A stretch of DNA of 64,000 nt. Source: Bradyrhizobium algeriense. GTDB taxonomy: Bacteria > Pseudomonadota > Alphaproteobacteria > Rhizobiales > Xanthobacteraceae. Shown piece by piece: positions 35,846 to 44,556 of the stretch (position 1 is its first letter; the number at the start of each line of letters is the position of its first letter). The stretch is taken from assembly GCF_003062295.1 (NCBI RefSeq), contig NZ_PYCN01000009.1:186001-250000 (forward strand). The letters are read 5' to 3'. A model generated the notes under the pieces. That model did no database searches. It was not told the DNA's origin and saw only the letters and a list, made by a program, of their open reading frames with translations. The position numbers and the translations under genes are program-made.

Positions 35846-36380
35846 ATGCGGCGTTTTGTATCGTGGGCTTTGGTACTCTGCCTTGTTGCTCAGTTCGGTG
35901 GATGCAAATCCTCGACGGTTTCCGAAGTGGCGCTTGAATCTCAGCCTCAATCTAATCAGCCTCAATCCAAGCCGCGGGATACGCGGCTCGCGAGATTGTA
36001 TTTTCTGCGCGAGAAGGGACTTGTTGGCACTGAAGTTGGAATCAAGATCGATGGCAAGCCGGTTGGTTCGGTAGCCAAAGGATTGTATTTCTTTTCAGAC
36101 AGACCGCCCGGACGGTACCGGATCGCCTGCGTGAATCCGATCTCTATGGATTATGAAACCGAAATAGAAATTGAGGGTGGACGAACCTACTATTTCGGCG
36201 TCGGGACACCGCAGGTGTCTGCGCCCGGTCAAAATCTTCTCAATCAGGCGGTCGCTGGCAGCACCGGACGACAAATGCCGGCTACGTCCCCGCTTATGGC
36301 AGGCTTTTCTGGTGCTGCCCCTCTATCAAATCGATGCAGCAGAAGGGCCTGCCGTCATCAGTCAGTTGAAGCCGCAATAG
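35846..36380 (+). pseudogene. DUF2846 lipoprotein-like protein, frameshifted at a T run
   Basis: The N-terminus is a signal sequence ending in FGGCKSS, an imperfect lipobox. Residues about 45-130 match DUF2846 (RLARLYFLREKGLVGTEVGI, PPGRYRIACVN, GGRTYYFGVG). At TTTT 36305-36308 the pattern breaks; with three Ts the reading continues PLYQIDAAEGPAVISQLKPQ and stops at 36378-36380, a natural family-like end. As written, the frame runs on to 36481 into an unrelated gene relic, giving a chimeric 211-residue product. The DNA is visibly richer in A and T than its surroundings. Either mutation or sequencing error. Confidence 0.7.
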
Positions 36381-36395
36381 CGGCACAAGCGGCCG

Positions 36396-36792
36396 GCACC
36401 TACATGAATCCCGAAGACCACGTCCGCTATGCGCTCGATTTTTCCGCGCGGCCGGCGCCAAGACTCCGATCTACCGCCTGATGTTCTGCAACCTGCATGC
36501 GGTCGGCTTTCCGCCAAGGCCGTATGCGCTCGCGGCTTACCTGTCGCTGCTGGAGGAGGAAGCGCCCGGTGCGCCCTGGATGATTGCCGGCGTCAGCGCC
36601 GATGTTCGTCCCCTGATCGCCGAGACGGCCAGGCGCGGCGGCCATGTTCGCGTCGGCCTCGAGGATGCGCCGCTCAGCATCAAGGCGAGCAACCTCGAAC
36701 TGGTTGAAGAGGCGGTGAGAATGGTGCGCGAGCACGGCGGCAAGCCGGCCACGCCAGCCGAGATGCGGCAGGTGCTCGCCGCGTCCGCGTGA
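36396..36792 (+). pseudogene. 3' relic of a beta-keto acid cleavage enzyme (BKACE, DUF849)
   Basis: Only the last 130 or so residues of a roughly 300-residue family are present. The piece starts near GTYMNPEDHVRYALDF, shifts frame at the TTTTT run 36439-36443 (six Ts would restore FFRAAGAKTPIYRLMF), and continues MFCNLHAVGFPPRPYALAAY, PGAPWMIAGVSADVRPLIAE and GGHVRVGLEDAPLSIKASNL to a TGA at 36790-36792. The family cleaves beta-keto acids with acetyl-CoA using zinc. The 5' half is missing, so this is a deletion remnant beside the DUF2846 gene. Confidence 0.72.
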
Positions 36793-36801
36793 ACGGCGGC
36801 G

Positions 36802-37413
36802 CTACTTCGCCAGCGCGCCGGAAAGCACCAGCTCCAGCTCCTGCCTGACATCTTCGAGCGGCTGGACGCTGCGCGCGGCCCGGCACATCGCGACTGTGCC
36901 TTCCAGCGACGCGATAACGAGTGCCGCAAGCCGCCGCGCGCGCGCGGCGGTAACGCCTTCGCGCCGCATCGCCGCGATCATGATTCCTTGCCAGTCGGCG
37001 AACACGCCTTCAGCCAGATCGAGCAAACGCTTCTGCGCCGCTTCATCCCGTTTGCCGTCTTTCTCTGTCGCATCGTTGACATACTGCTCGACCGCGACCG
37101 CCAGCACCGGGCAGCCGGCCTGGAATTTCGATCGCTCCAGCGTCTGCCGCCACAGGGCGATGAAGGCGCGGAGCCCGCTGATCGCGCCGTGTTCCTGCGT
37201 CAGATGCCTGAGCGGTCCGCTGACCTGGCTGCCTGCAAACACCAGCGCGTCCTCGATCAGTTGCTGCTTGCCGCGCGGAAAATGATGGCCGATCGAGCCG
37301 CGCGGCGTGCCGGTATGGCGCACCACGTCGCGCATGCTGGTGGCATTGACGCCACGCCGGCTCATCAGGTCGGCGGCGCCTGCCACCATTTTTGCGCGGG
37401 TATTGGACGACAT
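36802..37413 (-). CDS. TetR/AcrR-family transcriptional regulator
   Basis: 203 residues. The N-terminal helix-turn-helix (GVNATSMRDVVRHTGTPRGS, IGHHFPRGKQQLIEDAL) is a TetR type close to LmrA/YxaF. The C-terminal ligand domain contains SKFQAGCPVLAVAVEQYVND, also typical of that subgroup. Divergent from the tautomerase-like gene at 37518; the gap carries a large dyad at 37447-37492 that is a good candidate operator. Confidence 0.88.
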   Translation of the reverse strand: MSSNTRAKMVAGAADLMSRRGVNATSMRDVVRHTGTPRGSIGHHFPRGKQQLIEDALVFAGSQVSGPLRHLTQEHGAISGLRAFIALWRQTLERSKFQAGCPVLAVAVEQYVNDATEKDGKRDEAAQKRLLDLAEGVFADWQGIMIAAMRREGVTAARARRLAALVIASLEGTVAMCRAARSVQPLEDVRQELELVLSGALAK

Positions 37414-37446
37414 CGGAACTCCCCTTGAGTCGCCCCACCATAGAAT

Positions 37447-37492
37447 ATGACGCTTGACATAGCCAGCCTGCTCGCACTATGCCAATCGTCAT
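37447..37492. promoter_or_regulatory. 46-bp dyad, candidate TetR operator
   Basis: ATGACGCTTGACATAG (37447-37462) and CTATGCCAATCGTCAT (37477-37492) are inverted copies matching at 14 of 16 positions, separated by 14 bp. It sits between the TetR gene and the divergent gene at 37518. TetR dimers bind such dyads; the length would suit two dimers or one long site. Confidence 0.6.
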
Positions 37493-37517
37493 AATCGGCA
37501 GCGGGAGGTAACGATCG

Positions 37518-38006
37518 ATGACGTTTATCCATGTGATGACGCCGCAGGGGCGACTGACTGCCGATCAGCGCCGCGTGCTGGCGAAAACCCTGACCGATGC
37601 CGTGCTGGTGCCGGAGGTCGGCAAGCTCACGCCGGAGGCCCGCCGCGGCTATCAGGTGCATTTCGCCGAGCGCCCGCTCGACATGATCGCGCACGGCGGC
37701 GAACTGCTTTCGGACAGGCCAAGCGACGTCATGCTGCTCGATGTGGTGGTGATGGACTGTTGCTGGACGCGCGAGGACCGCGCGACCGTCATCCGCAACA
37801 TCCATACGGCGCTCACTGAGGCCTGCGGGATGAAGGCGCCCTCGCCGGGCTGGTGGATCAATTTCCGTATCATCGAGGAAGGAAGCTGGGGCTCGCGCGG
37901 CGGCGTGCTGTCGTTCCTCGATCTGCTCGAACACGGCGCATCGCACTTTTCGCCGGAACGCACTGCTGCGATCCGCACCGCGCTTGCCGTCAAATACGAG
38001 CGATAA
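37518..38006 (+). CDS. Tautomerase-like protein without N-terminal proline
   Basis: 162 residues. The beginning (MTFIHVMTPQGRLTADQRRV) resembles the beta-strand and helix of 4-oxalocrotonate tautomerase relatives, and the second half repeats a similar pattern (VMLLDVVVMDCCWTREDRAT). Real tautomerases expose Pro1 as the base; here Thr follows Met, so the usual catalysis is absent. The ATG follows GGGAGGTAACGATCG. Probably cotranscribed with the enoyl-CoA hydratase-like gene 44 bp on, under TetR control. Confidence 0.65.
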   Translation: MTFIHVMTPQGRLTADQRRVLAKTLTDAVLVPEVGKLTPEARRGYQVHFAERPLDMIAHGGELLSDRPSDVMLLDVVVMDCCWTREDRATVIRNIHTALTEACGMKAPSPGWWINFRIIEEGSWGSRGGVLSFLDLLEHGASHFSPERTAAIRTALAVKYER

Positions 38007-38050
38007 CCGCGCGGTAGCATTTGAGACATCCTGGACAGAGGAAACCAATC

Positions 38051-38830
38051 ATGAGTGCCGAAGGAACAATCCGCACCGAGACGCATGATCGCATTTTCAA
38101 GATCATCATCGACAACCCCGCGAAGAAGAACGCGTTCTCGCCCGCCATGATGGAGCAATTGTCGGATGCGCTGACCGAACTGCACAACAACGACAGCCTT
38201 TGGGTCGGCGTCATCTGCGCCGAGGGCAAGGATTTCACCGCCGGCCTCGACATGCCGAAATTCTTCGGCCCCAACGCCGAGAAGCGAAACTTCAAAGAAG
38301 GCAATGTCGACGTATTCGGCCTGCAAAAGCGCTGCAAAAAGCCGATCGTCACCGCAGTCCAAGGCATCGTCTTCACCATCGGCATCGAACTGATGCTGGC
38401 GGGCGACATCGTCGTGGCCGCCGATGACGCGCGCTTCTGCCAGATGGAATCCAAACGCGGCATTGCGCCGTTCGGCGGCGCGCATTTCCGCTTCCTGTCG
38501 CGCACCGGCTGGGGCAACGCGATGTATCATCTGTTCCTGTGCGATGAATTCACGGCGGCCCGCGCCCGCGAGATCGGGCTGGTCCAGGAGGTGGTGCCGG
38601 CCGGCCAGCAGGTCGAACGCGCGATGGCGCTCGCTGCGATCATTGCAAAAAATGCGCCGCTCGGCATTCAGGTCACCAAGGAGGCTGCCGCGAAATATGT
38701 CGAGCATGGCGAGAAGGCCGCCATCGCCTACATTCCGACCGTGCGCGAACGCGTATTGAACAGCGCCGACGCCCGCGAGGGCATTCAATCCTTCATCGAG
38801 CGGCGTGCCGCGGTGTTTCAGGGACGGTGA
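38051..38830 (+). CDS. Enoyl-CoA hydratase/isomerase (crotonase) family protein
   Basis: 259 residues from ATG 38051 behind GAGGAAA. Crotonase features are IIIDNPAKKNAFSPAMMEQL, the oxyanion strand GKDFTAGLDMPKFF, and QGIVFTIGIELMLAGDIVVA. The usual catalytic Glu positions are not clear from this reading: MESKRGIAPFGGAHFRFLSR lies where one would be. It acts on acyl-CoA esters, in a TetR-linked set with a tautomerase-like and a hydratase gene. Confidence 0.87.
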   Translation: MSAEGTIRTETHDRIFKIIIDNPAKKNAFSPAMMEQLSDALTELHNNDSLWVGVICAEGKDFTAGLDMPKFFGPNAEKRNFKEGNVDVFGLQKRCKKPIVTAVQGIVFTIGIELMLAGDIVVAADDARFCQMESKRGIAPFGGAHFRFLSRTGWGNAMYHLFLCDEFTAARAREIGLVQEVVPAGQQVERAMALAAIIAKNAPLGIQVTKEAAAKYVEHGEKAAIAYIPTVRERVLNSADAREGIQSFIERRAAVFQGR

Positions 38831-38837
38831 GACGAAC

Positions 38838-39623
38838 GTGAAATCGACCTCCGGAAAACAAGAGGAACTGGCGAACCTGCTCGTGCAGGCGCGGCGCAAC
38901 GTCAGCCAATTCTCCCTGCCCGATGATCTCGTGCCGGATACGGCCCTTGAAGCCTATGCCGTGAACCAGACCGTGGCGGAACGTCTCGGCTGGGAGCCGC
39001 TGGGCTGGAAGATCGCCGGCACGACGGACGCGGTGCGCGGCAAGCTCCAACTGGAGGGACCGATCTACGGCAGGACGTTCCGCCGCTTTGCCTGCGCTTC
39101 GCCTGCGCGTTTCAAGGCCGCCGAGTTGCTCGACCCGCTGCTCGAATGCGAGTTCTTCGTCACGCTCGCGCGCGACCTGCCGCCGAGAGACGCGCCCTGG
39201 ACGTTTCCCGAAACCATCGAGGCGATCGCCGAGGTTCATGCGGGCATCGAAGTGGCGGAATGCCGCTATCCGCGAAAGGCCCTGCCGCCGCTGCCCGGCA
39301 TTCTCGCTGATGGCAGCGCGTCCGGACGCTACGTCTTTGGTGATCGCATCGAGACCTGGCGCGAGGGACTTGCGTCCGTCCCCGTGCGGCTTGAGGTCGA
39401 CGGCGCGCTGCGCTGCGAGGGCATCGGCGCCGACGTCATGGGCGATCCGCTGCGGCCGCTATGGTGGCTGGCCGAGCAGCGCCGCCAATGGGGCGACGGA
39501 CTTCGCGCCGGCGAGACGATCTCCACCGGCTCGATGACGGGCATGCTGCCGATCCGCGCCGGCCAGCATGTCCGCGCGCGGTTCGGCGACGTGGCGACCA
39601 TCGAGATTACGATCGATCTGTAA
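38838..39623 (+). CDS. 2-keto-4-pentenoate hydratase family protein
   Basis: 261 residues from GTG 38838. The MhpD/FAH-related fold is shown by EAYAVNQTVAERLGWEPLGW, KIAGTTDAVRG, LLECEFFVTLARDLPP, VHAGIEVAECRY and the C-terminal GETISTGSMTGMLPI. Such enzymes add water to 2-hydroxypentadienoate in aromatic meta-cleavage or decarboxylate related acids with Mg2+. It starts seven bases after the crotonase gene, so the two are one transcript. Confidence 0.87.
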   Translation: MKSTSGKQEELANLLVQARRNVSQFSLPDDLVPDTALEAYAVNQTVAERLGWEPLGWKIAGTTDAVRGKLQLEGPIYGRTFRRFACASPARFKAAELLDPLLECEFFVTLARDLPPRDAPWTFPETIEAIAEVHAGIEVAECRYPRKALPPLPGILADGSASGRYVFGDRIETWREGLASVPVRLEVDGALRCEGIGADVMGDPLRPLWWLAEQRRQWGDGLRAGETISTGSMTGMLPIRAGQHVRARFGDVATIEITIDL

Positions 39624-39754
39624 CGCGGCTTCTTACCAGGACGGCACCTGAACCCAAACGTAAGGGCATGCGACTTAAACGGCGGGGACCGCGTTTCACC
39701 CTGCCCGAGGGTCGGGTGGATCGATCCGCCAGGCGCGGCGCACGCCTTGAATCT

Positions 39755-40645
39755 TCATCCGGTCAAAATCGATTTCAGCGCATCGCGCTGTTCGATGATG
39801 TAATCGAAGAACGCGGCAATACGCGGCACGCGGCGGATATCGGGATGCGTCAACAGCCGCCAGCTTCGCGTCAGCTCCGGAACCGGGCCGAGCACGCGGA
39901 CCAGATCCGGCTCCGCATCGCCGAGCGCCGTCGGCAGCGGCCCTAACCCTGCGCCGGATTTCACCGCGGAGACCAGGCCGAGCACGCTGTTGTTGCGCAC
40001 GGGCATCCTGGCCTTGGGTGCGACGTCCTTCAGCCACTTCGCGGCGCGGTGACCGGCCAGCGTCTCGTCGAAGCCGATGAGAAGATGTTGCGACAAGTCT
40101 TCGACGCGGTCGGGCTTGCCGTGGCGCTCGATATAGTCGCGGCTGGCATAGACGGCCCAGAGGGAATCCGCGATCTTGCGGCCGATCAGCTCGTCGTCGG
40201 TATCGCCGGAGCGGAAGGCTATGTCCACCTCCCCCTTCGACAGGTCGAGATAGCGGTCGCTGGTGATGAATTCGACGCGCAGATGCGGATAGCGGGCGTG
40301 AAACCGCTCTATCAGGCCCGACTGCGTCATGCGGATGACGATCGGCTCCGGACAGGTGACGCGGATCGCGCCCTTCATGTCCTGCTCGACATCGGTTGCC
40401 CGCCGCTCAAAATCCCCGACCGCGGCCTCGATGCGTTCGGCAAAGGGTAACAGCGTGGTGCCGTATTCGGTCAGGCGATAGCCGCTCGCCTGCCGGGTCG
40501 CCAGCGCCTGCCCGAGCCGGCGCTCGAGCTCCTCGAGCCGGCGGTGCACGGTCGATTGGCTGGTGCCGAGCGCCTTGCCGGCGGCAATCGTGCTGCCATG
40601 GCGCGCAACGGCGAGGAAATGCTTCAAATCATTCCAGTCGAACAT
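39755..40645 (-). CDS. LysR-family transcriptional regulator
   Basis: 296 residues from ATG 40645 (FDWNDLKHFLAVARHGS). The helix-turn-helix (AAGKALGTSQSTVHRRLEEL) and effector domain (GAIRVTCPEPIVIRMTQSGL, FRSGDTDDELIG, SAVKSGAGLGPLPTALGDAE) are intact. Divergent from the cupin gene at 40768, which it may control. A 12-residue longer frame from 40681 begins in the promoter region and is not favoured. Confidence 0.9.
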   Translation of the reverse strand: MFDWNDLKHFLAVARHGSTIAAGKALGTSQSTVHRRLEELERRLGQALATRQASGYRLTEYGTTLLPFAERIEAAVGDFERRATDVEQDMKGAIRVTCPEPIVIRMTQSGLIERFHARYPHLRVEFITSDRYLDLSKGEVDIAFRSGDTDDELIGRKIADSLWAVYASRDYIERHGKPDRVEDLSQHLLIGFDETLAGHRAAKWLKDVAPKARMPVRNNSVLGLVSAVKSGAGLGPLPTALGDAEPDLVRVLGPVPELTRSWRLLTHPDIRRVPRIAAFFDYIIEQRDALKSILTG

Positions 40646-40767
40646 GCACCCATTATGCACTTCTGGAGCGGGCCCGCGCAATCCTGCGGCTCCCGCGGCG
40701 GGGCTGCGCCGCCTAGGCTATTGGCGTCGAAACCGCGTGGCGACTGGCCAGCACAGGGAGCAACAAA

Positions 40768-41199
40768 ATGCGCAGCAATCTCGTCCCGGGCATCGCCCTG
40801 CTTGCCGGTCTCGGCGCCGGCGATCTGGCATGGGCGCAACAGCACGGCGCCGCCGTGCCCGGTACCGCCAAGCCCAATATGGTGCTGCAGCAGGTCGTCG
40901 AGGGATTGCCCACCGACAACAAGCAGACCGTGCGGGTCATGACGGCAACGTTCAAGCCGGGCGACAAGACCGTCTATCACAGCCACCGTTTTCCGGTGAC
41001 GGTCTATGTGCTGGAAGGCGCATTCACCCTCGAACTCGAGGGCCGCCCGCCGCTCACGGTCAAGGCCGGCGAAGCGATGGTGGAGCCGCCCAAGGTGCCG
41101 ATGACCGGCTATAACCGCAGCGCCACCGAGATGACCAAGGTCGTCATCTTCTATGTCAGCACCAACGATACGCCGTTTCTCGACATGATGTCGCACTAG
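40768..41199 (+). CDS. Exported cupin-domain protein
   Basis: 143 residues with a signal peptide (MRSNLVPGIALLAGLGAGDL, cut near AWA-QQ) and a single cupin barrel: HSHRFPVTVYVLEGAFTLEL and VKAGEAMVEPPKVPMTGYN. Metal-ligand histidines are likely in YHSHRF. The ATG follows CAGGGAGCAAC. Periplasmic cupins of this size have no common role. Divergent from the LysR gene. Confidence 0.85.
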   Translation: MRSNLVPGIALLAGLGAGDLAWAQQHGAAVPGTAKPNMVLQQVVEGLPTDNKQTVRVMTATFKPGDKTVYHSHRFPVTVYVLEGAFTLELEGRPPLTVKAGEAMVEPPKVPMTGYNRSATEMTKVVIFYVSTNDTPFLDMMSH

Positions 41200-41278
41200 A
41201 GCCGGCGCACAGCGGGGTCGATGGCTTTCGCATCCAGCCGTTTGCGGTTTTGTTCTTTCCGAAAAGGATCTCGATAAA

Positions 41279-42132
41279 ATGATAGTGCAACCTCGAGCGC
41301 TTTTGTTCTCCGCCGCGGTGCTCCTGCTTCCGACAACGCAAGCCGCCGCGTCCTGTATCTTGGCCGGATTTTCCGGCGCGGCTTCTATCTGCGGGGCTGC
41401 GTCCGTAACGGGCTATTCCACGGGGCAAATGAACCAGACTGCAACTCCGCTCCTTACCCAGGAAAACAGCACGGGAGTGTCCGTTGGTGCGTCTGGCGGA
41501 GGGCCGGGCATTGGAGGATTTGCGAGCGCCACAGGGACCTTCGGCACAGTAAAAATGTTCACTTCGTCGTTTACTACTTGGGACACGGGGATAAACACTG
41601 CTGCGTACGCGCAGGCCGACATCGGCTTCCTCGATGGGTTCACGGTGGGGCCAACTTCTCTTAACGTTCACTTCGAGTCGTCCATCAGCGGTACGCTACT
41701 TGGCGGTGTAGCGGCTGGTTACGGCCACTTCGACTTACTCAACCTCAGCACACGTCAATTCGTTGTCTACGACAAGAAGCTATTCATATACTCGGGCAAT
41801 CCGGTTTCCTCGTTCAGCTATGACCTGACGCTTCAAGCCGGCGCGACTTACGTTTTCGATTGGTCGATGCAAGCGGAGGCCCGTTCTATAACCGACAGAT
41901 ATAGCTTCTATCCCTCCGCCTTGGCGGACTTGAGCCATACCGGTCGCCTGACAATTGATGTGCTCACACCGGGGGGAGCCTTAGCTTTCTCAGCGGAACG
42001 GATTACAGATCGTCTCCTCCGGTATCTGGCGTCCCCGAACCTTCCACCTGGGCCATGCTTGTTCTCGGCTTCGCAGGCATCGGCTTCACGGCGTATCGCC
42101 GGAAGTCGAAAGCTGCATTGATGGCCGCCTGA
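41279..42132 (+). pseudogene. PEP-CTERM secreted protein, frameshifted before the sorting signal
   Basis: A signal peptide (LLFSAAVLLLPTTQAAA) leads to an extracellular beta-rich domain (FTSSFTTWDTGINTAAYAQA, LQAGATYVFDWSMQAEARSI). In frame as written, the gene ends at 42121 with an unlikely tail. If the G run 41971-41976 had seven Gs, reading continues GSLSFLSGTDYRSSPPVSG and then VPEPSTWAMLVLGFAGIGF plus a basic end, stopping at 42130-42132. That is a PEPxxWA-CTERM sorting tail cleaved by exosortase-type enzymes. The base composition is lower in G and C than its neighbours, hinting at foreign origin. No exosortase gene is present here. Confidence 0.75.
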
Positions 42133-42333
42133 TCCACGGTCATCGAATTGAGAGCCGCCATCGGGCGGCCTTTTTCCTTCGCGAGCCTTCCAAGGCGTGC
42201 GACGCCACTGCGCATAAGGCCGGCGGACGGCCGGGTGATATGGCATGCCCGGGCTTCGTAGCGAGAATAGCCCGGACAGGAAACCAGTTGCGATGTAAAA
42301 CGTAGCTCGTGGGCATCGACAACGGAGCAACCC

Positions 42334-42738
42334 ATGCGCGCCATCATCCTGCTTCTCGTGTTTCTGTTCGGCCTCGCCGCGCCCGCCACAGCCGACGACG
42401 TTTCCGCCGCGCAAGGCGTGATCCGCGCGCAGGAGCAGGCATTCAGCCGCGACGATGCCGCAGCGGCCTATTCGCATGCCGCCCCCGAGATCAAACAGCT
42501 CTTCCCGCAGGCCGACATCTTCCTGCAGATGGTCCAGCAAGCCTACCCGCCGGTCTATCGCCACAAGAGTTTCGAATTCGGCGAGGCGCGCGCGGCCGGC
42601 GGCCGGATCGCGCAGCGCGTTCATATCGTCGACGACAATGGCGAGGCGTGGGAGGCGATGTACACGCTGGAGCAGCAGCCGGACGGCAGTTTGAAGATTA
42701 CGGGATGTTCACTGCTGAAGGCCGGGCAGTCGGCCTGA
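42334..42738 (+). CDS. DUF4864 secreted protein
   Basis: 134 residues: signal peptide (MRAIILLLVFLFGLAAPATA) and a small NTF2-like domain typical of DUF4864 (AAQGVIRAQEQAFSRDDAAA, YPPVYRHKSFEFGEARAAGG, KITGCSLLKAGQSA). Probably periplasmic. It ends nine bases before a convergent gene. Function unknown. Confidence 0.82.
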   Translation: MRAIILLLVFLFGLAAPATADDVSAAQGVIRAQEQAFSRDDAAAAYSHAAPEIKQLFPQADIFLQMVQQAYPPVYRHKSFEFGEARAAGGRIAQRVHIVDDNGEAWEAMYTLEQQPDGSLKITGCSLLKAGQSA

Positions 42739-42747
42739 TCTCCATCG

Positions 42748-43158
42748 CTAGAAGAATTCGTCCAGGAACTCCGCGGCCTGGTCCGAGACGCCGACGATCT
42801 TGTTCGTTGCCTGACGATAGAATTTGAAGCTGAGTTCGGTCTGGGGTCGACCGTCATCCCAGTCGCTGAATCGTTTGAGTTCGCTCCGCCCGAGCGGCCG
42901 CTTCGCGAGGGCGGTGCGTCTGATGGCGATGCTCACACGCGGAGTTTGCCTGACTATGCCGCGCCTCTTTGCAATCGCCTGGGCTGAGGTGACAATGCCG
43001 CGCGCGATGAGGCCTCGCCCGCCCTCGTTCTCGCTTGCGAACACAAAGACCGTGTCGCCTTCGGCGATATGTTTGCCGCCATACATCGTCTTTTGCGCGA
43101 TGAACGAGAACGACTTGGCGCGCGGATCGTGGATTTCGGCTTTGATCGCGAACGGCAT
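42748..43158 (-). CDS. Hypothetical protein, possible PUA-like fold
   Basis: 136 residues, not firmly recognised. The stretch KHIAEGDTVFVFASENEGGR and LIARGIVTSAQ recalls EVE/ASCH/PUA-like nucleotide-binding domains, in which a strand of this type precedes a ligand pocket. The C-terminus is rich in Phe and acidic residues. It starts 31 bp after the MFS gene ends on the same strand, so the two may be cotranscribed. Confidence 0.55.
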   Translation of the reverse strand: MPFAIKAEIHDPRAKSFSFIAQKTMYGGKHIAEGDTVFVFASENEGGRGLIARGIVTSAQAIAKRRGIVRQTPRVSIAIRRTALAKRPLGRSELKRFSDWDDGRPQTELSFKFYRQATNKIVGVSDQAAEFLDEFF

Positions 43159-43189
43159 GATTGCCCTGCCAAGTTTCCGGGATCGGCCC

Positions 43190-44488
43190 TCACGCCACCG
43201 CCAGCCGCTGCCGGGCGCGCATCAACAGCAGCAGCATGATGCCGATATTCAGCGCGTTCCACGCCAGCCCGTTGGCGAAGGCCGCGCCGTAGGAGCCGTA
43301 GGCGTCAAAGATCGCGCCCGAGATCCATCCGCCGAACGACATGCCCAACACGGAAGCGAAGATCACGATGCCTACGCGGGTCGCGGCCTCGGAGGCCGGC
43401 ATCGCCTCGCGCACGATGATGGCGTAGCTCGGCACGATGCCGCCCTGGAACAGGCCGAACATCGCAGAGATGATGTAGAGCGAGGTCAGGCCGTCGAAGA
43501 ACAAATAGAACAGCAGCACGGTGCCCTGCGCCACCGAGCCGATCAGCAGCGTGCGGATGCCGCCGATCTTGTCGGCGAGGAAGCCCGAGCCGATCCGGCT
43601 GATGATACCGAAGCCCAGCATCAGCGACAGCATTTCGGCGCCGCGCGCCACGCCATAGCCGAGATCGCCGCAATAGGCCACGATATGAACCTGCGGCATC
43701 GCCATTGCCACGCAGCAAGCAATGCCGGCGAGCCCCAGGATCGCGGTCAGCGCATTGGTGGAAAGGCGCAGGTCGACGCGCGGCGGGGACGCATTCTCGT
43801 GGTCGCGCTGCGCGCCGGCCCCCATCAGCATCCGCAAGGCGATCAGCGCCAGGGCCATCGCCAGCGCCGTGAAGATGCCGATCGCGATGTGGGTGGCGCG
43901 CCACTGATAGGTCTGGATGCCCCAGTTCACCAGCGGCGGCCAGATCGCACCGCCGATGTAATTGCCGCTGGCGGCGATGGCGACCGCGAGCCCGCGGTAG
44001 CGGTCGAACCAGTGCGAGGCCTCCGCCATCAGCGGGCCGAAAGTGGCCGAGGAGGAAAGCCCGATCGCGAAATGCACCAGGATGAATTGCCAGATCGAGG
44101 ATGACATTCCCGCGACGACATAGCCCAAGCCCAAAATGCCGATGCCGAGCCCGATGGCGGTGACGATGCCGTAGCGGTCGGTGATCTTGCCGGTCAGCAC
44201 CCCGCCGGAACCGAATCCGAGCATGATCATCGTGAACGCCAGCGAGGCGGTGCCGCGGCTCGCGGCGAACTCGGTCTGCACCACGGGAAGTGCGACCACC
44301 ACCGACCACATGCCGACGCTGCCGAGCGAGCCGATCAGGACGGCTACGGCAAGCCGGATCCATGCCCGACGCGAGTCGGGAACGAACAGGTCGGAATCTC
44401 CGGTAAGTTCAGAGGAAATTGCCACGGCGGGCACAACTTCGTAGGCTATTTGCCTAACGTCAAGCCACATTGCCGCGATATTGGGCAT
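43190..44488 (-). CDS. Major facilitator superfamily transporter
   Basis: About 432 residues with twelve hydrophobic stretches. Features include GVLTGKITDRYGIVTAIGLG (the A-motif loop) and the second-half SGFLADKIGGIRTLLIGSVA. The pattern suits oxalate/formate-antiporter-like or NarK-like carriers; the substrate is not evident. Start uncertain: ATG 44488 has no ribosome binding site, and GTG 44425 (VAISSELTGDS) is possible. Confidence 0.87.
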   Translation of the reverse strand: MPNIAAMWLDVRQIAYEVVPAVAISSELTGDSDLFVPDSRRAWIRLAVAVLIGSLGSVGMWSVVVALPVVQTEFAASRGTASLAFTMIMLGFGSGGVLTGKITDRYGIVTAIGLGIGILGLGYVVAGMSSSIWQFILVHFAIGLSSSATFGPLMAEASHWFDRYRGLAVAIAASGNYIGGAIWPPLVNWGIQTYQWRATHIAIGIFTALAMALALIALRMLMGAGAQRDHENASPPRVDLRLSTNALTAILGLAGIACCVAMAMPQVHIVAYCGDLGYGVARGAEMLSLMLGFGIISRIGSGFLADKIGGIRTLLIGSVAQGTVLLFYLFFDGLTSLYIISAMFGLFQGGIVPSYAIIVREAMPASEAATRVGIVIFASVLGMSFGGWISGAIFDAYGSYGAAFANGLAWNALNIGIMLLLLMRARQRLAVA

Positions 44489-44556
44489 GCAGATGTGATG
44501 GGGCAGCGCCTGTCGGCACCTTGGCTGAATCGGCCGCGGGTATTAGTTTCCCCGCC

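Noticed and set aside
11816..42132. Programmed frameshifting as the cause of the four broken genes
   Set aside because: No slippery heptamer with a downstream structure was seen, the four genes are unrelated, and both plus and minus shifts are needed; error or mutation is simpler.
42824..44104. Plus-strand frame of 426 codons rich in His, Asp, Gln and Arg
   Set aside because: It is antisense to the MFS gene; the composition is what complementing hydrophobic codons gives.
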